Positions 1 through 8,026 are shown, counted from the stretch's first letter. The stretch: DNA of 15,469 nt from Pseudomonas sp. (GCA_003527165.1 DPSI01000572.1:1-15469); one strand, 5' to 3'. Notes: generated by a model from the sequence alone, not told the origin. Numbers and translations are program-made.

Positions 1-326
1 CCGAACACCGGGACGCCCACCTCCACCGCCGCACGAATCAGCGGTAGCGTCAGTCGATCGCGAGACGGGTCATGGGGCGTGCCTTCGGCGCTGGCCGGGC
101 CGCCGTAATGATGAGGCTCCACGTTGGACGGCGAGCCGGTAAAGAGCAGGCCGTCTACGCTATCCAGTAGTGCAGCAGGGTCGATCAGGTCGCCGAGCGC
201 AGGGATGACCAGCGGTATGCCAGCTACGGCCGCCGCTCGCAAGTACTTGTCACCGGCAATGTGGAAGTTGTGGTGGCCGATCTGCCTGGTACAGGCCGAA
301 ACGCCGATCAATGGCACGCGAGGCAT
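1..326 (-). CDS. spuA: gamma-glutamyl-GABA hydrolase (class I glutamine amidotransferase-like), 3' end outside window
   Basis: The minus strand reads open from an ATG at 326 to the window edge, giving about 108 residues beginning MPRVPLIGVSACTRQIG. The pattern of an N-terminal PLIGVS strand, an HNFH.AGDKYL segment, GLLFTGSPSNVEPHHYGG and DPSRDRLTLPLIRAA is typical of the peptidase C26 / PuuD family. These enzymes hydrolyse gamma-glutamyl-GABA to glutamate and GABA, the last step of the gamma-glutamylated putrescine pathway in the cytoplasm. The visible part ends at VPVFG, just before the place where the family has its nucleophilic cysteine (G-I-C-R-G), so the catalytic triad cannot be checked. 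A GGAAAGACGAG purine run precedes the start. It is divergent from the gamma-glutamylpolyamine synthetase, as I recall spuA and spuI being in P. aeruginosa. The family call is secure; the exact symbol rests on synteny. Confidence 0.85.
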   Translation of the reverse strand, partial: MPRVPLIGVSACTRQIGHHNFHIAGDKYLRAAAVAGIPLVIPALGDLIDPAALLDSVDGLLFTGSPSNVEPHHYGGPASAEGTPHDPSRDRLTLPLIRAAVEVGVPVF

Positions 327-368
327 GGGATACTCGTCTTTCCGGATAGGGCTCGTCGGAGAGTAGTC

Positions 369-388
369 TTGTTCATTTTTATAGACAA
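369..388. promoter_or_regulatory. candidate PuuR/PauR-type operator upstream of spuA
   Basis: The sequence TTGTTCATTTTTATAGACAA is an imperfect inverted repeat (TTGT..AT / AT..ACAA). On the minus strand it contains AATGAACA, which matches the right half of the E. coli PuuR recognition sequence AAAATATAATGAACA as I remember it. It lies about 43 bp upstream of the spuA start, where a repressor of a polyamine-inducible gene would be expected. The assignment to the Pseudomonas repressor PauR is inference. Confidence 0.4.
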
Positions 389-451
389 TAGCCGAGCATT
401 CCCGCTTCGGAAAGCGCCATCAGCGCAGGGCGACATATTCCGCAATCGCCC

Positions 452-482
452 CAAAAACGCCCCACGCGGGCCTTGATGGGGC
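452..482 (-). terminator. terminator-like hairpin in the spuA leader region
   Basis: On the minus strand GCCCCA (482-477), a 12-base loop and TGGGGC (464-459) form a six-base GC-rich stem followed by GTTTTT (458-453), the form of a short intrinsic terminator. It would act on transcripts entering the spuA leader from upstream. The stem is short and the T run only five, so it may be incidental. Confidence 0.3.
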
Positions 483-546
483 ATTTCGTGGCGCTATTGA
501 CAGCGACAAGGCTTTTCGATTGACTCCAAGACAACCTGTTTGATGA

Positions 547-562
547 TTGAAATTTTTAACAA
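547..562. promoter_or_regulatory. possible second PuuR/PauR-type site upstream of spuI
   Basis: TTGAAATTTTTAACAA sits directly upstream of the spuI ribosome binding site. It shares the TTG...CAA ends and a T-rich core with the site at 369-388, and its right half (TTTTTAACA) partly resembles the AATGAACA half-site. A repressor bound here would block spuI transcription. The match is weaker than for the other site. Confidence 0.25.
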
Positions 563-577
563 TTAAGGTGCTTCATC

Positions 578-1954
578 ATGCTTCCGCCGCCGCGTGCCGT
601 TCAGCTCAACGAAGCGAACGCATTTCTCAAGGAACACCCGGAGGTCCAGTACGTCGACCTGCTGATCGCAGACATGAACGGTGTCGTGCGAGGCAAGCGC
701 ATCGAACGCGCCAGCCTGCACAGGGTGTATGAAAAGGGCATCAACCTCCCCGCCTCGCTGTTCGCCCTTGATATCAACGGCATCACTGTGGAAAGTACCG
801 GTCTGGGAATGGACATCGGTGATTCGGACCGAACCTGCTTTCCCATTCCCAACACCCTCAGCAACGAACCCTGGCAAAAGCGCCCCACCGCGCAGCTGCT
901 GATGACCATGCACGAGCGTGACGGCTCGCCATTCTTCGCCGATCCGCGCGAGGTGCTCCGCCAGGTGGTGAGCAAGTTCGACGAGCTCGGTCTGACCATC
1001 TGTGCAGCCTTCGAGCTGGAGTTTTACCTGATCGACCAGGAGAACGTGAACGGTCGCCCGCAACCGCCGCGCTCGCCGATCTCCGGCAAGCGCCCGCATT
1101 CCACCCAGGTCTATCTGATCGATGACCTCGACGAATATGTCGACTGTCTGCAGGACGTCCTCGAGGGCGCCAAGGAACAGGGCATTCCCGCCGATGCCAT
1201 CGTCAAGGAAAGCGCCCCGGCGCAGTTCGAGGTCAACCTCCATCACGTCGCCGACCCGATCAAGGCCTGCGACTATGCGGTACTGCTCAAACGGCTGATC
1301 AAGAACATCGCCTACGACCACGAGATGGACACCACCTTCATGGCCAAGCCCTACCCGGGCCAGGCCGGTAACGGGCTGCACGTACACATCTCGCTGCTCG
1401 ACAAGAATGGCAACAACATTTTCGCCACCGATAATCCGCTGGAAAGCGAGACACTGCGTCACGCCATCGGCGGCATCCAGCAGACCATGGCGGCCTCGAT
1501 GGCCTTCCTCTGCCCCAACGTCAACTCCTACCGGCGCTTCGGCGCGCAGTTCTACGTGCCCAACGCGCCCTGCTGGGGGCTGGACAACCGCACCGTCGCG
1601 CTGCGGGTGCCGACCGACAGCCCGGACGCCGTGCGCATCGAGCACCGCGTAGCGGGCGCCGACGCCAACCCCTATTTGCTACTGGCCAGTGTTCTCGCCG
1701 GCATCCATCACGGCCTGACCAACAAGATCGCGCCGGACGAGCCGATTGAGGGCAACTCTTACGAGCAGGTCGACCCGAGCCTGCCGACCAACCTGCGCGA
1801 TGCCTTGCGCGAGCTAGACGACAGCGAAATCATGGCCCGCTACATCAGCCCGCAATACACCGACATCTTCGTGGCCTGCAAGGAAAGCGAACTGGAGGAA
1901 TTCGAGCACTCCATTTCCGACCTGGAATACAACTGGTATCTGCATACCGTCTGA
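578..1954 (+). CDS. spuI: gamma-glutamylpolyamine (putrescine) synthetase, glutamine synthetase family
   Basis: This 458-residue protein has the two-part glutamine synthetase fold. The N-terminal beta-grasp segment includes VDLLIADMNGVVRGKR (about 26-41). The catalytic domain shows FELEFY with metal-binding Glu146 and Glu148, SAPAQFEVN with Glu218, GNGLHVHIS with His268 and His270, and the phosphate/glutamate-binding RIEHRVAGADANPYL segment. The length fits PuuA-type enzymes. These use ATP to join glutamate to an amino group of putrescine or another polyamine and open the gamma-glutamyl route to GABA. The ATG at 578 follows AAGGTG at the right distance; upstream TTG starts are unneeded. It is divergent from the gene for the matching gamma-glutamyl-GABA hydrolase. 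The family is certain. P. aeruginosa has several paralogues (SpuI, SpuB and others), so spuI rests on position. Confidence 0.9.
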   Translation: MLPPPRAVQLNEANAFLKEHPEVQYVDLLIADMNGVVRGKRIERASLHRVYEKGINLPASLFALDINGITVESTGLGMDIGDSDRTCFPIPNTLSNEPWQKRPTAQLLMTMHERDGSPFFADPREVLRQVVSKFDELGLTICAAFELEFYLIDQENVNGRPQPPRSPISGKRPHSTQVYLIDDLDEYVDCLQDVLEGAKEQGIPADAIVKESAPAQFEVNLHHVADPIKACDYAVLLKRLIKNIAYDHEMDTTFMAKPYPGQAGNGLHVHISLLDKNGNNIFATDNPLESETLRHAIGGIQQTMAASMAFLCPNVNSYRRFGAQFYVPNAPCWGLDNRTVALRVPTDSPDAVRIEHRVAGADANPYLLLASVLAGIHHGLTNKIAPDEPIEGNSYEQVDPSLPTNLRDALRELDDSEIMARYISPQYTDIFVACKESELEEFEHSISDLEYNWYLHTV

Positions 1955-1966
1955 CCGCCACCCTGC

Positions 1967-1987
1967 CCCCGCCTGCCGGGTGCGGGG
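1967..1987. terminator. hairpin between convergent genes
   Basis: CCCCGC (1967-1972) and GCGGGG (1982-1987) form a GC-rich six-base stem with a nine-base loop in the 40-bp gap between the converging spuI and MBL-hydrolase stop codons. There is no T tract on either strand, so a terminator role is suggested by position only. Confidence 0.35.
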
Positions 1988-1994
1988 CCTCGCG

Positions 1995-2729
1995 CTAACG
2001 CAGCTGCGGATGAGCGACGAACCAGTCATCGATCAGCTGCCGCATGCGCTCCCCGGAAAAACTCCCGAAATGGCCACCGTGCACGCCGCGCACCGGCAAT
2101 TCGCGCAGGCGCGCCAGGCTGCGTGCGTAGTCATCGAGATTCGAGTGATAGGCGTCTTCGATCAGCGGACCGTCATAAAGGATGTCGCCGGAAAACAGCG
2201 TCTGCGTACGTGCCTCCCAAAGACTGATGCCACCCGGTGAATGACCGGGCGTGTGCAGAACCTGCAACACCCGGTCGCCAAGATCGAGAACGTCGCCTTC
2301 TTCGATCAGACGAGTAGCGGGCGCCGCCTTGACCCGGTACTCGGCGTAGCACAGCGGGCAGTCCGGGTGCGCCTCGAACATCTCATCGCCAACGAACGCC
2401 TCGGCCAAGGTATTCAGGCCGTCCGGCGCGGCGAGAATGGCCGCTTCGGCAGGATGCACCAGCCGCTCGGGGAATTCATGATGGCCGGCGACGTGATCGA
2501 AATGGGTGTGGCTGGCCACCGCCAGCAAGGGCTTTTCCGTCAGCCACGGCAGCTGCTCGCGCAGACTGACCAGTCCTGAGCCGCTATCGAGCAGCAGGTC
2601 CCGATCGCGACCCTGCACGTGCCAGAGGTTGCAGCGGTAGAAGGGGCGAATCCAGGGTTCATGGATCAGGCTGACCCCGTCGCTCAGACGTTGCACCTCG
2701 AACCACTGGTTGCGGCTGATGATCTTCAT
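1995..2729 (-). CDS. MBL-fold metallo-hydrolase, glyoxalase II-like
   Basis: This 244-residue protein has the complete metallo-beta-lactamase fold signature. HTHFDH at 74-79 provides the HxHxDH two-metal site, TPGHSPGG places His163, SGD places the bridging Asp182, and the C-terminal GVHGGHFG supplies the last histidine (His217 or His220). No signal peptide is seen, so it should be cytoplasmic. The family hydrolyses thioesters, lactones, phosphoesters or beta-lactam-like rings, and the substrate cannot be read from the motifs. A CPLC pair at about 124-127 is not part of the standard metal site. It is the last gene of the long minus-strand operon, 16 bp after the permease stop, with AGGAG before its ATG. 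In context it might hydrolyse a lactone, lactam or thioester made by the other enzymes; that is inference. Confidence 0.85.
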   Translation of the reverse strand: MKIISRNQWFEVQRLSDGVSLIHEPWIRPFYRCNLWHVQGRDRDLLLDSGSGLVSLREQLPWLTEKPLLAVASHTHFDHVAGHHEFPERLVHPAEAAILAAPDGLNTLAEAFVGDEMFEAHPDCPLCYAEYRVKAAPATRLIEEGDVLDLGDRVLQVLHTPGHSPGGISLWEARTQTLFSGDILYDGPLIEDAYHSNLDDYARSLARLRELPVRGVHGGHFGSFSGERMRQLIDDWFVAHPQLR

Positions 2730-2745
2730 CCGGCTCTCCTACGGC

Positions 2746-4086
2746 TCAGGCGACCTGCGCACGCGGCACCAGCAGCCATTTGCGCAGCACCACATAGAAC
2801 CCCGCGGTGAGCACGAACACCGGCAGCGAGGCGCCAAAGGACAACGGCGAGACCCACCCCCAGTAGTAGGCCAGCACCGCACCCAGCCCATAGGCGGCAA
2901 ATGCGGCCGGGTTGATGCCTGCCATGTAGCGATAGCGCCCACCCTGCTCGCTCAGCAGGTCCTGTTCAGCGTAGTCGCCACGGTGGATGACGAAGTAGTC
3001 GGCGATCAGCACCGCGAAGGCTGGGATGAACACGCTCCCGATGATCAGCAGGAAATTCTGGAAATTGTCGAGGATGCCGGGAATCTGCGAGCCGAGGATG
3101 GAAAGGATGCCGATCGCCAGGGCCGGTTTCCAGAACGGCGTGCGCGGGCTGATATTCAAATACGACAGCGAAGCGCTGTAAACGCACATAACATTGGTCG
3201 TCATCACCGAGAGGAACACCACGATGGCCGCCGGCAAGCCGAAGCCGAATCCGGCCAGCAGCACCGCCGGATCATAGGTCTGCTCCATACCAGCCAGCAC
3301 CGAGAAACCGGACACCGCAGCGCCCATACCCATCGCCAGCAGGGTGGCGGCGACATAGCCGACCCAGGTGCCGACGGCGGCCACCTTCTGCGTGCGGCAA
3401 TTACGGTTGTAGTCGGCGGCCAGCGGAATCCAGGAAAACGCGGTGGCAATGACGATATCGAAGGCGATCCCGGCGGTGACCTCGTTGCGCGGCTCGGCCG
3501 GCATGGTGAATAGCTGGCTGAACTCGAAGTGGCGGCCCATCGCGTAAATCACCGCGGCGGCGAGCAGCAGCATGCCCAGCGCCGCCCAGCGTTCGACCCG
3601 CTCGATGCCCAGGTGCCCGCGCAAGGCGATGACCACCACCAGTCCCTCGCAGAGGATGGTGAACAAGGCCAGATTGCTGTAGCCGGTGAGCGCCTCGACG
3701 GCGTAGTTCAGGCTCATCCCGGCAAGCAGCGCCTGAATCCAGCTCCAGGCCAGCAGGCTCAACAGATTCACCAGCGAGGGCAGCTTGGCGCCGTGCACGC
3801 CGTAACTGCCGCGAGCCAGCACCATGGTAGTCAGCCCGCTGCGCTGGCCCATCAGGCCGACCAGCACCAATGGCAGGATGCCGATCGCCGAACCGATCAG
3901 CACGATCAGCATCGCCTGGCCGAACGGCAAGTCCGGCACCAGCAGCATGCCGGTGAGGATGGTGGTGACCACCACATTGGCGCCGAGCCAGAGGGCGATG
4001 GTGCCGCGCAGGCCAAGGCTGCGGTGGGTCCGGTCGGTGGCGGCCAGGCTGTCCTGGCCGAAGTGCGGGGTGAGCTTGTCGAACAT
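2746..4086 (-). CDS. NCS1-family permease (purine/cytosine permease-like)
   Basis: This 446-residue integral membrane protein has about twelve hydrophobic segments. Its features are those of the nucleobase:cation symporter-1 family: an N-terminal hydrophilic stretch ending RTHRSLGLRGTIALWLGANV, an early ARGSYGVHGAKLPSLVN segment, WSWIQALLAGMSLNYAVEAL, and SWIPLAADYNRNCRT in the middle. NCS1 proteins usually take up cytosine, purines, allantoin, hydantoins or hydroxymethylpyrimidine with Na+ or H+. In this operon the substrate may instead be a guanidino compound or a breakdown product. I recall a transporter gene near gbuA in P. aeruginosa, which fits. GGAG lies about ten bases before the ATG. 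The gene is 49 bp downstream of the decarboxylase and 16 bp upstream of the MBL hydrolase. The substrate is unknown. Confidence 0.8.
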   Translation of the reverse strand: MFDKLTPHFGQDSLAATDRTHRSLGLRGTIALWLGANVVVTTILTGMLLVPDLPFGQAMLIVLIGSAIGILPLVLVGLMGQRSGLTTMVLARGSYGVHGAKLPSLVNLLSLLAWSWIQALLAGMSLNYAVEALTGYSNLALFTILCEGLVVVIALRGHLGIERVERWAALGMLLLAAAVIYAMGRHFEFSQLFTMPAEPRNEVTAGIAFDIVIATAFSWIPLAADYNRNCRTQKVAAVGTWVGYVAATLLAMGMGAAVSGFSVLAGMEQTYDPAVLLAGFGFGLPAAIVVFLSVMTTNVMCVYSASLSYLNISPRTPFWKPALAIGILSILGSQIPGILDNFQNFLLIIGSVFIPAFAVLIADYFVIHRGDYAEQDLLSEQGGRYRYMAGINPAAFAAYGLGAVLAYYWGWVSPLSFGASLPVFVLTAGFYVVLRKWLLVPRAQVA

Positions 4087-4135
4087 GGTCGTAGACTCCG
4101 TACGCGATCTTCTGGGTTATTAGGGTTACGGGCAG

Positions 4136-5787
4136 TCAGTTCTGATGGGCTTTGTTGTAATTCTCGTTTGGGTGCGATTCAGGGTGAAACGGCGGCGCCT
4201 CCATCAGTTCGATCAACAGCGGGCGATCCGCAGGCGCTCCGCGCAACAGCTCGTAAAGCTGCGCATGATTCCGGGCGCGCTCGGCCAGACAGCCAAAGCC
4301 GCGGGCGATGGAGAGGAAATCGGGGGTATGGAGGTCGACGCCCAGCGGGGTGATGTCGCGGCGCTGCATGTAACGCTTTATCTCGCCATAGCCGTGGTTG
4401 TTCCACAGCAGCACGATGATGCCGACGCCGGCCTCTACGGAGCTGGCCAGCTCCGCCAGGGTGAATTGCAGGCCGCCGTCGCCGATCAGGCAGATCACCG
4501 GGCTGGCAGGATCGGCGAGCCGGGCACCGATCGCAGCCGGCAGCCCATAACCGAGAGTGCCGTAGCCGGTGGCGGAATTGAACCAGCGCCGCGGTGCAGC
4601 GGTGTCGACCAAGTGATTGCCGCTGTAGACGGTCTGGGTCGAATCACCGACGAAGCGCGCCTCGGGCAGCGCCGCCAGTAGCGTGTCGAACAGCTGTCGG
4701 TAATGGGCCCAGCCCACGAACTGGTCGGCCAGGGCTAGCTGTGCGGCCCTGGAACGCCGCACGCCGGCGCTGTCCGGCACGAGCACGCGGCCCGGCAGTT
4801 GATCCAGCAGCTGGGTCATGGCCAGACGCGCATCGGCCTGGATCGCCAGGGTCGCGATGAAATTGCGTGACAGCTGCTCGGCGTCTATGTCGATGCGGAT
4901 CAGCTCGCCGCCAATGGCGAAACCACCGTCGAACACCACGTCATAATCGGTTTCGCCGAGTTCGGTACCGATCGCCAGGATCACATCGGCGTCGCGTGCC
5001 AACTGGCGTACCGGCGCCAACGACTGGTTGCTGCCCAGCAGCAGCGGATGCCCGGGCGGCAGCAGCCCCTGGCATTGATAGTCAGCGCGGTGGGCGCATC
5101 CAGCGCTTCGGCAAGTGCCTGCGCTTCGGCCGCCGCCTCGATACAGCCGCCGCCGAGCAACAGCAGCGGTCGCTGTGCGCCGCGCAAGCGCTCCGCCGCC
5201 ACACGAATCAACGCGGGGTCGGCTGCCGGCCGTGACACGATCGATCGTGGCTGCAAGGACAGGTGGACAGCGGCTGCGGTGATGACGTCCAGCGGCAGCT
5301 CGAGGTGCACGGGCCGCGGGCGTGCACCGTCGAATACGGCAAAGGCACGGGCCAGCACGGCCGGCAGCTCGTCGACGCTCATCAGCGTGTGGCTGAAGGC
5401 GGTGACCCCGGCGGTGAGCGCTCGCTGATCGGGCAACTCGTGCAGGTAACCCTTGCCCAGGCCGAGCCGGTGACGCTCGTTGACCGAGGAGATCACCAGC
5501 ATCGGGATCGAGTCGGCGTAGGCCTGGGCCATGGCGGTGAGGATGTTGGTCATTCCCGGGCCGGTGATGATGAAACACACGCCCGGCTTGCCGGAAACCC
5601 GCGCATAGCCATCGGCCATGAAGCCGGCGCCCTGTTCGTGACGTGGCGTGACGTGGCGGATGCCACTGTCCGTCAGGCCCCGGTAGAGCTCGACGGTGTG
5701 CACGCCGGGAATGCCGAACAGGGTATCGACGCCCCAGGCTTCGAGTTGACGAACAAGAAACTCGCCGCAGGTCAGGTCCATGGGCAT
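4136..5787 (-). pseudogene. ThDP-dependent 2-oxoacid decarboxylase (AruI/acetolactate synthase-like), interrupted by a one-base frameshift
   Basis: Two overlapping minus-strand frames make one protein of about 550 residues. The N-terminal part starts at the ATG at 5787 (MPMDLTCGEFLVRQLEAWGV) and carries FGIPGVH, the catalytic-type Glu51 in RHEQGAGFMADGYAR and the FIITGPGMTN loop. It runs well to TALTINARG. The family-like continuation LLPPGHPLLLGSN is found one frame over, from about 5070 down to the stop at 4136. That part carries the ThDP-binding motif IGDGGLQFTLAEL...WNNHGYG. One base appears to be missing in or near the AGGGGC run at 5065-5072; restoring it gives AAG GGG CTG CTG and an intact enzyme. 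The start overlaps the aldolase stop as TGATG, so the two are probably translationally coupled. Beside a guanidinobutyrase gene the best guess is 5-guanidino-2-oxopentanoate (2-ketoarginine) decarboxylase. The shift is either a real inactivating mutation or a sequencing error. Confidence 0.8.
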
Positions 5788-6509
5788 CAATCCCTGTAAC
5801 TCGGATCGAGCCGATCGAGCTTGCGCAGCCAGGCCTTCCAGAGCAGCTGGCGCTGCCATTCGGCACCCTGTAGCTGTTCGCAGGCGTGGCGGCTCAGGTG
5901 ATCGGGCATCCGGCTGTAGGAACAACCGCTCGCGGTCGCCGCGAGTTGGATCTCGCAGGCGCGGTTCAGGTAGAACATCACGCAGAAGGCATCGGCGACG
6001 CTGGCACCGACGCTGAGCAGGCCATGGTGACGCAGGATCAGCGCGATGTTGTCGCCCAGCGAGGCCTGGATGCGTGTGCGCTCGTCCAGGTCCAGCGCCA
6101 CACCTTCATAGTCGTGGTAGCCAACCCGATCGTGGAATTCGGTGCTGATCTGGTTCAACTGCAGCAGCCCATCGTCCAGCGCCGCCACCGCCATGCCGGC
6201 CAGGGTGTGAGTGTGGATCACGCAGTGGGCGTCGTCGCGCGCCATGTGCACCGCGCTGTGGATGGTGAAGCCGGCCACGTTGTACTCGGCATGGCCCTCG
6301 ACCACCTTGCCCTGCATGTCCACCACGATCAGATCGCTGGCGCGGACCTCCTCGAACAGCAGGCCGAAGGGGTTGATCAGAAAGCGCGGCTCGGCGCCGG
6401 GCAAGCGCACCGAGAAGTGCGTATAGAGCGTGTCGTCCCAGCCAAACAGCGCGGCCAGCCGGTAGGCCGCTGCCAGGTCGCGGCGCAGGGTGGCGATATC
6501 GTCGGTCAT
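5787..6509 (-). CDS. class II aldolase/adducin-family protein
   Basis: This 240-residue protein matches class II aldolases. The zinc ligands would be His99 and His101 in VIHTHTLAG and His161 in LILRHHGLL. Glu75 in GHAEYN is at the position of the catalytic acid of fuculose-phosphate aldolase. THFSVRLPG (30-38) and FLINPFGLLFEEV (43-55) are the usual N-terminal substrate-pocket segments. The family carries out zinc-dependent retro-aldol cleavage or decarboxylation of hydroxylated acids and sugar phosphates; many adducin-like members have no known reaction. Its ATG overlaps the ABC transporter stop by four bases (ATGA), and its stop overlaps the next start as TGATG, so it is tightly coupled in the operon. 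A plausible but unproven role is cleaving a hydroxylated guanidino 2-oxoacid produced with the help of the dioxygenase. Confidence 0.85.
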   Translation of the reverse strand: MTDDIATLRRDLAAAYRLAALFGWDDTLYTHFSVRLPGAEPRFLINPFGLLFEEVRASDLIVVDMQGKVVEGHAEYNVAGFTIHSAVHMARDDAHCVIHTHTLAGMAVAALDDGLLQLNQISTEFHDRVGYHDYEGVALDLDERTRIQASLGDNIALILRHHGLLSVGASVADAFCVMFYLNRACEIQLAATASGCSYSRMPDHLSRHACEQLQGAEWQRQLLWKAWLRKLDRLDPSYRD

Positions 6510-8026
6510 GCCGGCTCCCCTTCGATTCCGATGAAACGGCGCACGCGTTCGTTGCCCTGGTGGCGGATCTGCTCGGGAGAGGCATCGAGGCCGATATGGC
6601 CGTCCTCCATGAACAGCACGCGGTCGGAAATCGACATGGCGAAGTCCATCTCATGGGTGACGATGAGCATGGTCATGCCTTCGCTGGCCAGGTCGCGGAT
6701 GACGTTGAGCACATCGCCCACCAGCTCCGGGTCGAGTGCCGAGGTGGGCTCGTCGAAAAGCATGATGTCCGGCTTCATCGCCAGCGCACGGGCAATGGCG
6801 ACGCGCTGCTGCTGACCGCCCGAAAGCTGATGCGGATACTTGTCGGCATGCGCCAGCAGGCCGACCTTGTCCAGCAGCGCCAGCGCCTCCCGACGCAAGG
6901 TTTCACGGTCGCCCATGCGGTGATAGCGCGGGGCCAGCTGGACGTTGTCGACGATGGTGCGGTGCGGGAACAGGTTGAAGCTTTGGAACACCATGCCGAT
7001 GCGTCGCACACCGGCGCGCAGTCGGCGGCTGTCCGGACCGTCACCGGCCTGGATGAAGCTTTCGCCGAACAACACGATCTCGCCTTGATCGATGCTTTCC
7101 AGACCATTCACCGTGCGAATCAGCGAGGTCTTGCCGGAGCCCGACGGCCCGATGATCGACACCACCTCACCGGGGCGCACCCGCAGGTCGATGCCCTTGA
7201 GCACGTGGTGGTTGCCGTAGCGCTTGTGCACCTTGTTCAGGCGCAAGGCATCGGGCATGCCCGGTTGCTGGCCCAGCGGTACGGCGCCGCGGACTACCGG
7301 GAGGCTCCGGCGCAGGGCATCGAGACCGGTATCATCCAAGGTGTCGGGCTTGCGCCGAGTCAGGTCCAGATGCCGCTCCAGGTACTGCAGCAGCCAGCCG
7401 AACAGGGTGACGATCAGCACGTAATACAGCGCCACCGCACCCAGGGTTTCCAGCACCAGAAAGTTCTGCGCATAGAGGCGCTGGCCCACCAGCAGCAGCT
7501 CGGTCAGCGAAATCACCGACACCAGCGAGGTGAGCTTGACGATGGTCACGTATTCGTTGGTCAGGGTCGGTAAGGCGATGCGAAACGCCTGTGGTACCAC
7601 GATCAGGCGCTGCAAGCCGATGCCGCGAATGCCCAGCGCGCGGGCCGCTTCACGCTGGCCTTTGGCGACCGAGAGCAAGCCGCCACGATGAATTTCGGCC
7701 ATGTACGCCGCCTCGGTCAGGACCAGGGCGAGCAAACCGGCATAGAACGGCTGCGACAGCAGCGCACCGCTGCCGGGAAACAACTGCGGCAGGTTGTAAA
7801 CGAAGATCAGCAACACCAGCAGCGGCACGCTGCGAAAGAACCAGACGTAAGTGGTGGCCGGCAGGCGCACCCAGGCGTGCAGCGACTGCTTGGCGCTGGC
7901 CAGACCAAAGCCGATCAGCATGCCGATCAGCCAGGCCAGGGTACTCAGCTTGACCACGGTCCAGCTGGCCTTCCAGAAGGCCGGCATGGAAAACATCGAG
8001 AAGAAATACGTCCATTCGAATGGCAT
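6506..8026 (-). CDS. amino-acid ABC transporter, fused permease and ATPase
   Basis: This 506-residue protein joins two normally separate subunits. Residues about 1-225 are a HisM/GlnP-type permease with several membrane segments and an EAA loop (EAARALGIRGIGLQRLIVVPQA, 126-147). A linker follows, and from about 260 there is a HisP/GlnQ-type ATPase with Walker A GPSGSGKTS (293-301), Q-loop Gln348, signature LSGGQ (401-405), Walker B LFDEP (423-427) and switch His458. The type imports polar amino acids and opines. An ATG at 8026 (MPFEWTYFF) with GAGGTGG upstream is preferred over the longer TTG-initiated frame, whose extra 21 residues are Arg/Ala-rich and unlike the family. It follows its binding protein by 85 bp and overlaps the aldolase gene by 4 bp. 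The ligand is probably an arginine-like or guanidino compound, by context only. Confidence 0.9.
   Translation of the reverse strand: MPFEWTYFFSMFSMPAFWKASWTVVKLSTLAWLIGMLIGFGLASAKQSLHAWVRLPATTYVWFFRSVPLLVLLIFVYNLPQLFPGSGALLSQPFYAGLLALVLTEAAYMAEIHRGGLLSVAKGQREAARALGIRGIGLQRLIVVPQAFRIALPTLTNEYVTIVKLTSLVSVISLTELLLVGQRLYAQNFLVLETLGAVALYYVLIVTLFGWLLQYLERHLDLTRRKPDTLDDTGLDALRRSLPVVRGAVPLGQQPGMPDALRLNKVHKRYGNHHVLKGIDLRVRPGEVVSIIGPSGSGKTSLIRTVNGLESIDQGEIVLFGESFIQAGDGPDSRRLRAGVRRIGMVFQSFNLFPHRTIVDNVQLAPRYHRMGDRETLRREALALLDKVGLLAHADKYPHQLSGGQQQRVAIARALAMKPDIMLFDEPTSALDPELVGDVLNVIRDLASEGMTMLIVTHEMDFAMSISDRVLFMEDGHIGLDASPEQIRHQGNERVRRFIGIEGEPA

Larger units (their letters stand above)
327..577. promoter_or_regulatory. 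divergent spuA/spuI promoter region
   Basis: This 251-bp gap separates the two divergent polyamine genes and must contain both promoters. It is more AT-rich at its two ends, next to each start codon. On the plus strand a perfect TTGACA at 497-502 and a TTGACT at 520-525 could be -35 elements for spuI, but neither has a convincing -10 at 16-18 bp. The plus-strand gene has a good ribosome binding site, AAGGTG at 565-570, seven bases before its ATG. Two candidate operators and a hairpin inside the gap are listed separately. I see no coding sequence in it. Confidence 0.6.

Noticed and set aside
563..1645. Minus-strand open frame of 360 codons over spuI
   Set aside because: Shadow of the glutamine synthetase-family gene, with composition typical of antisense frames in high-GC DNA.
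1955..2000. Attachment site or transposon end marking the left edge of the inserted cluster
   Set aside because: I found only a short GC hairpin; no tRNA gene, target duplication, integrase or transposase is present at either edge.
4136..5866. A single open frame of 576 codons on the minus strand that could be taken as one complete protein
   Set aside because: Its first half is Arg/Pro/His-rich out-of-frame sequence lying over the conserved N-terminal domain of the ThDP enzyme. Only the part below about 5070 is genuine, so the gene is better described as frameshifted.
5886..6815. Plus-strand open frame of 309 codons
   Set aside because: It overlaps the aldolase and ATPase genes on the opposite strand, both supported by clear active-site motifs.
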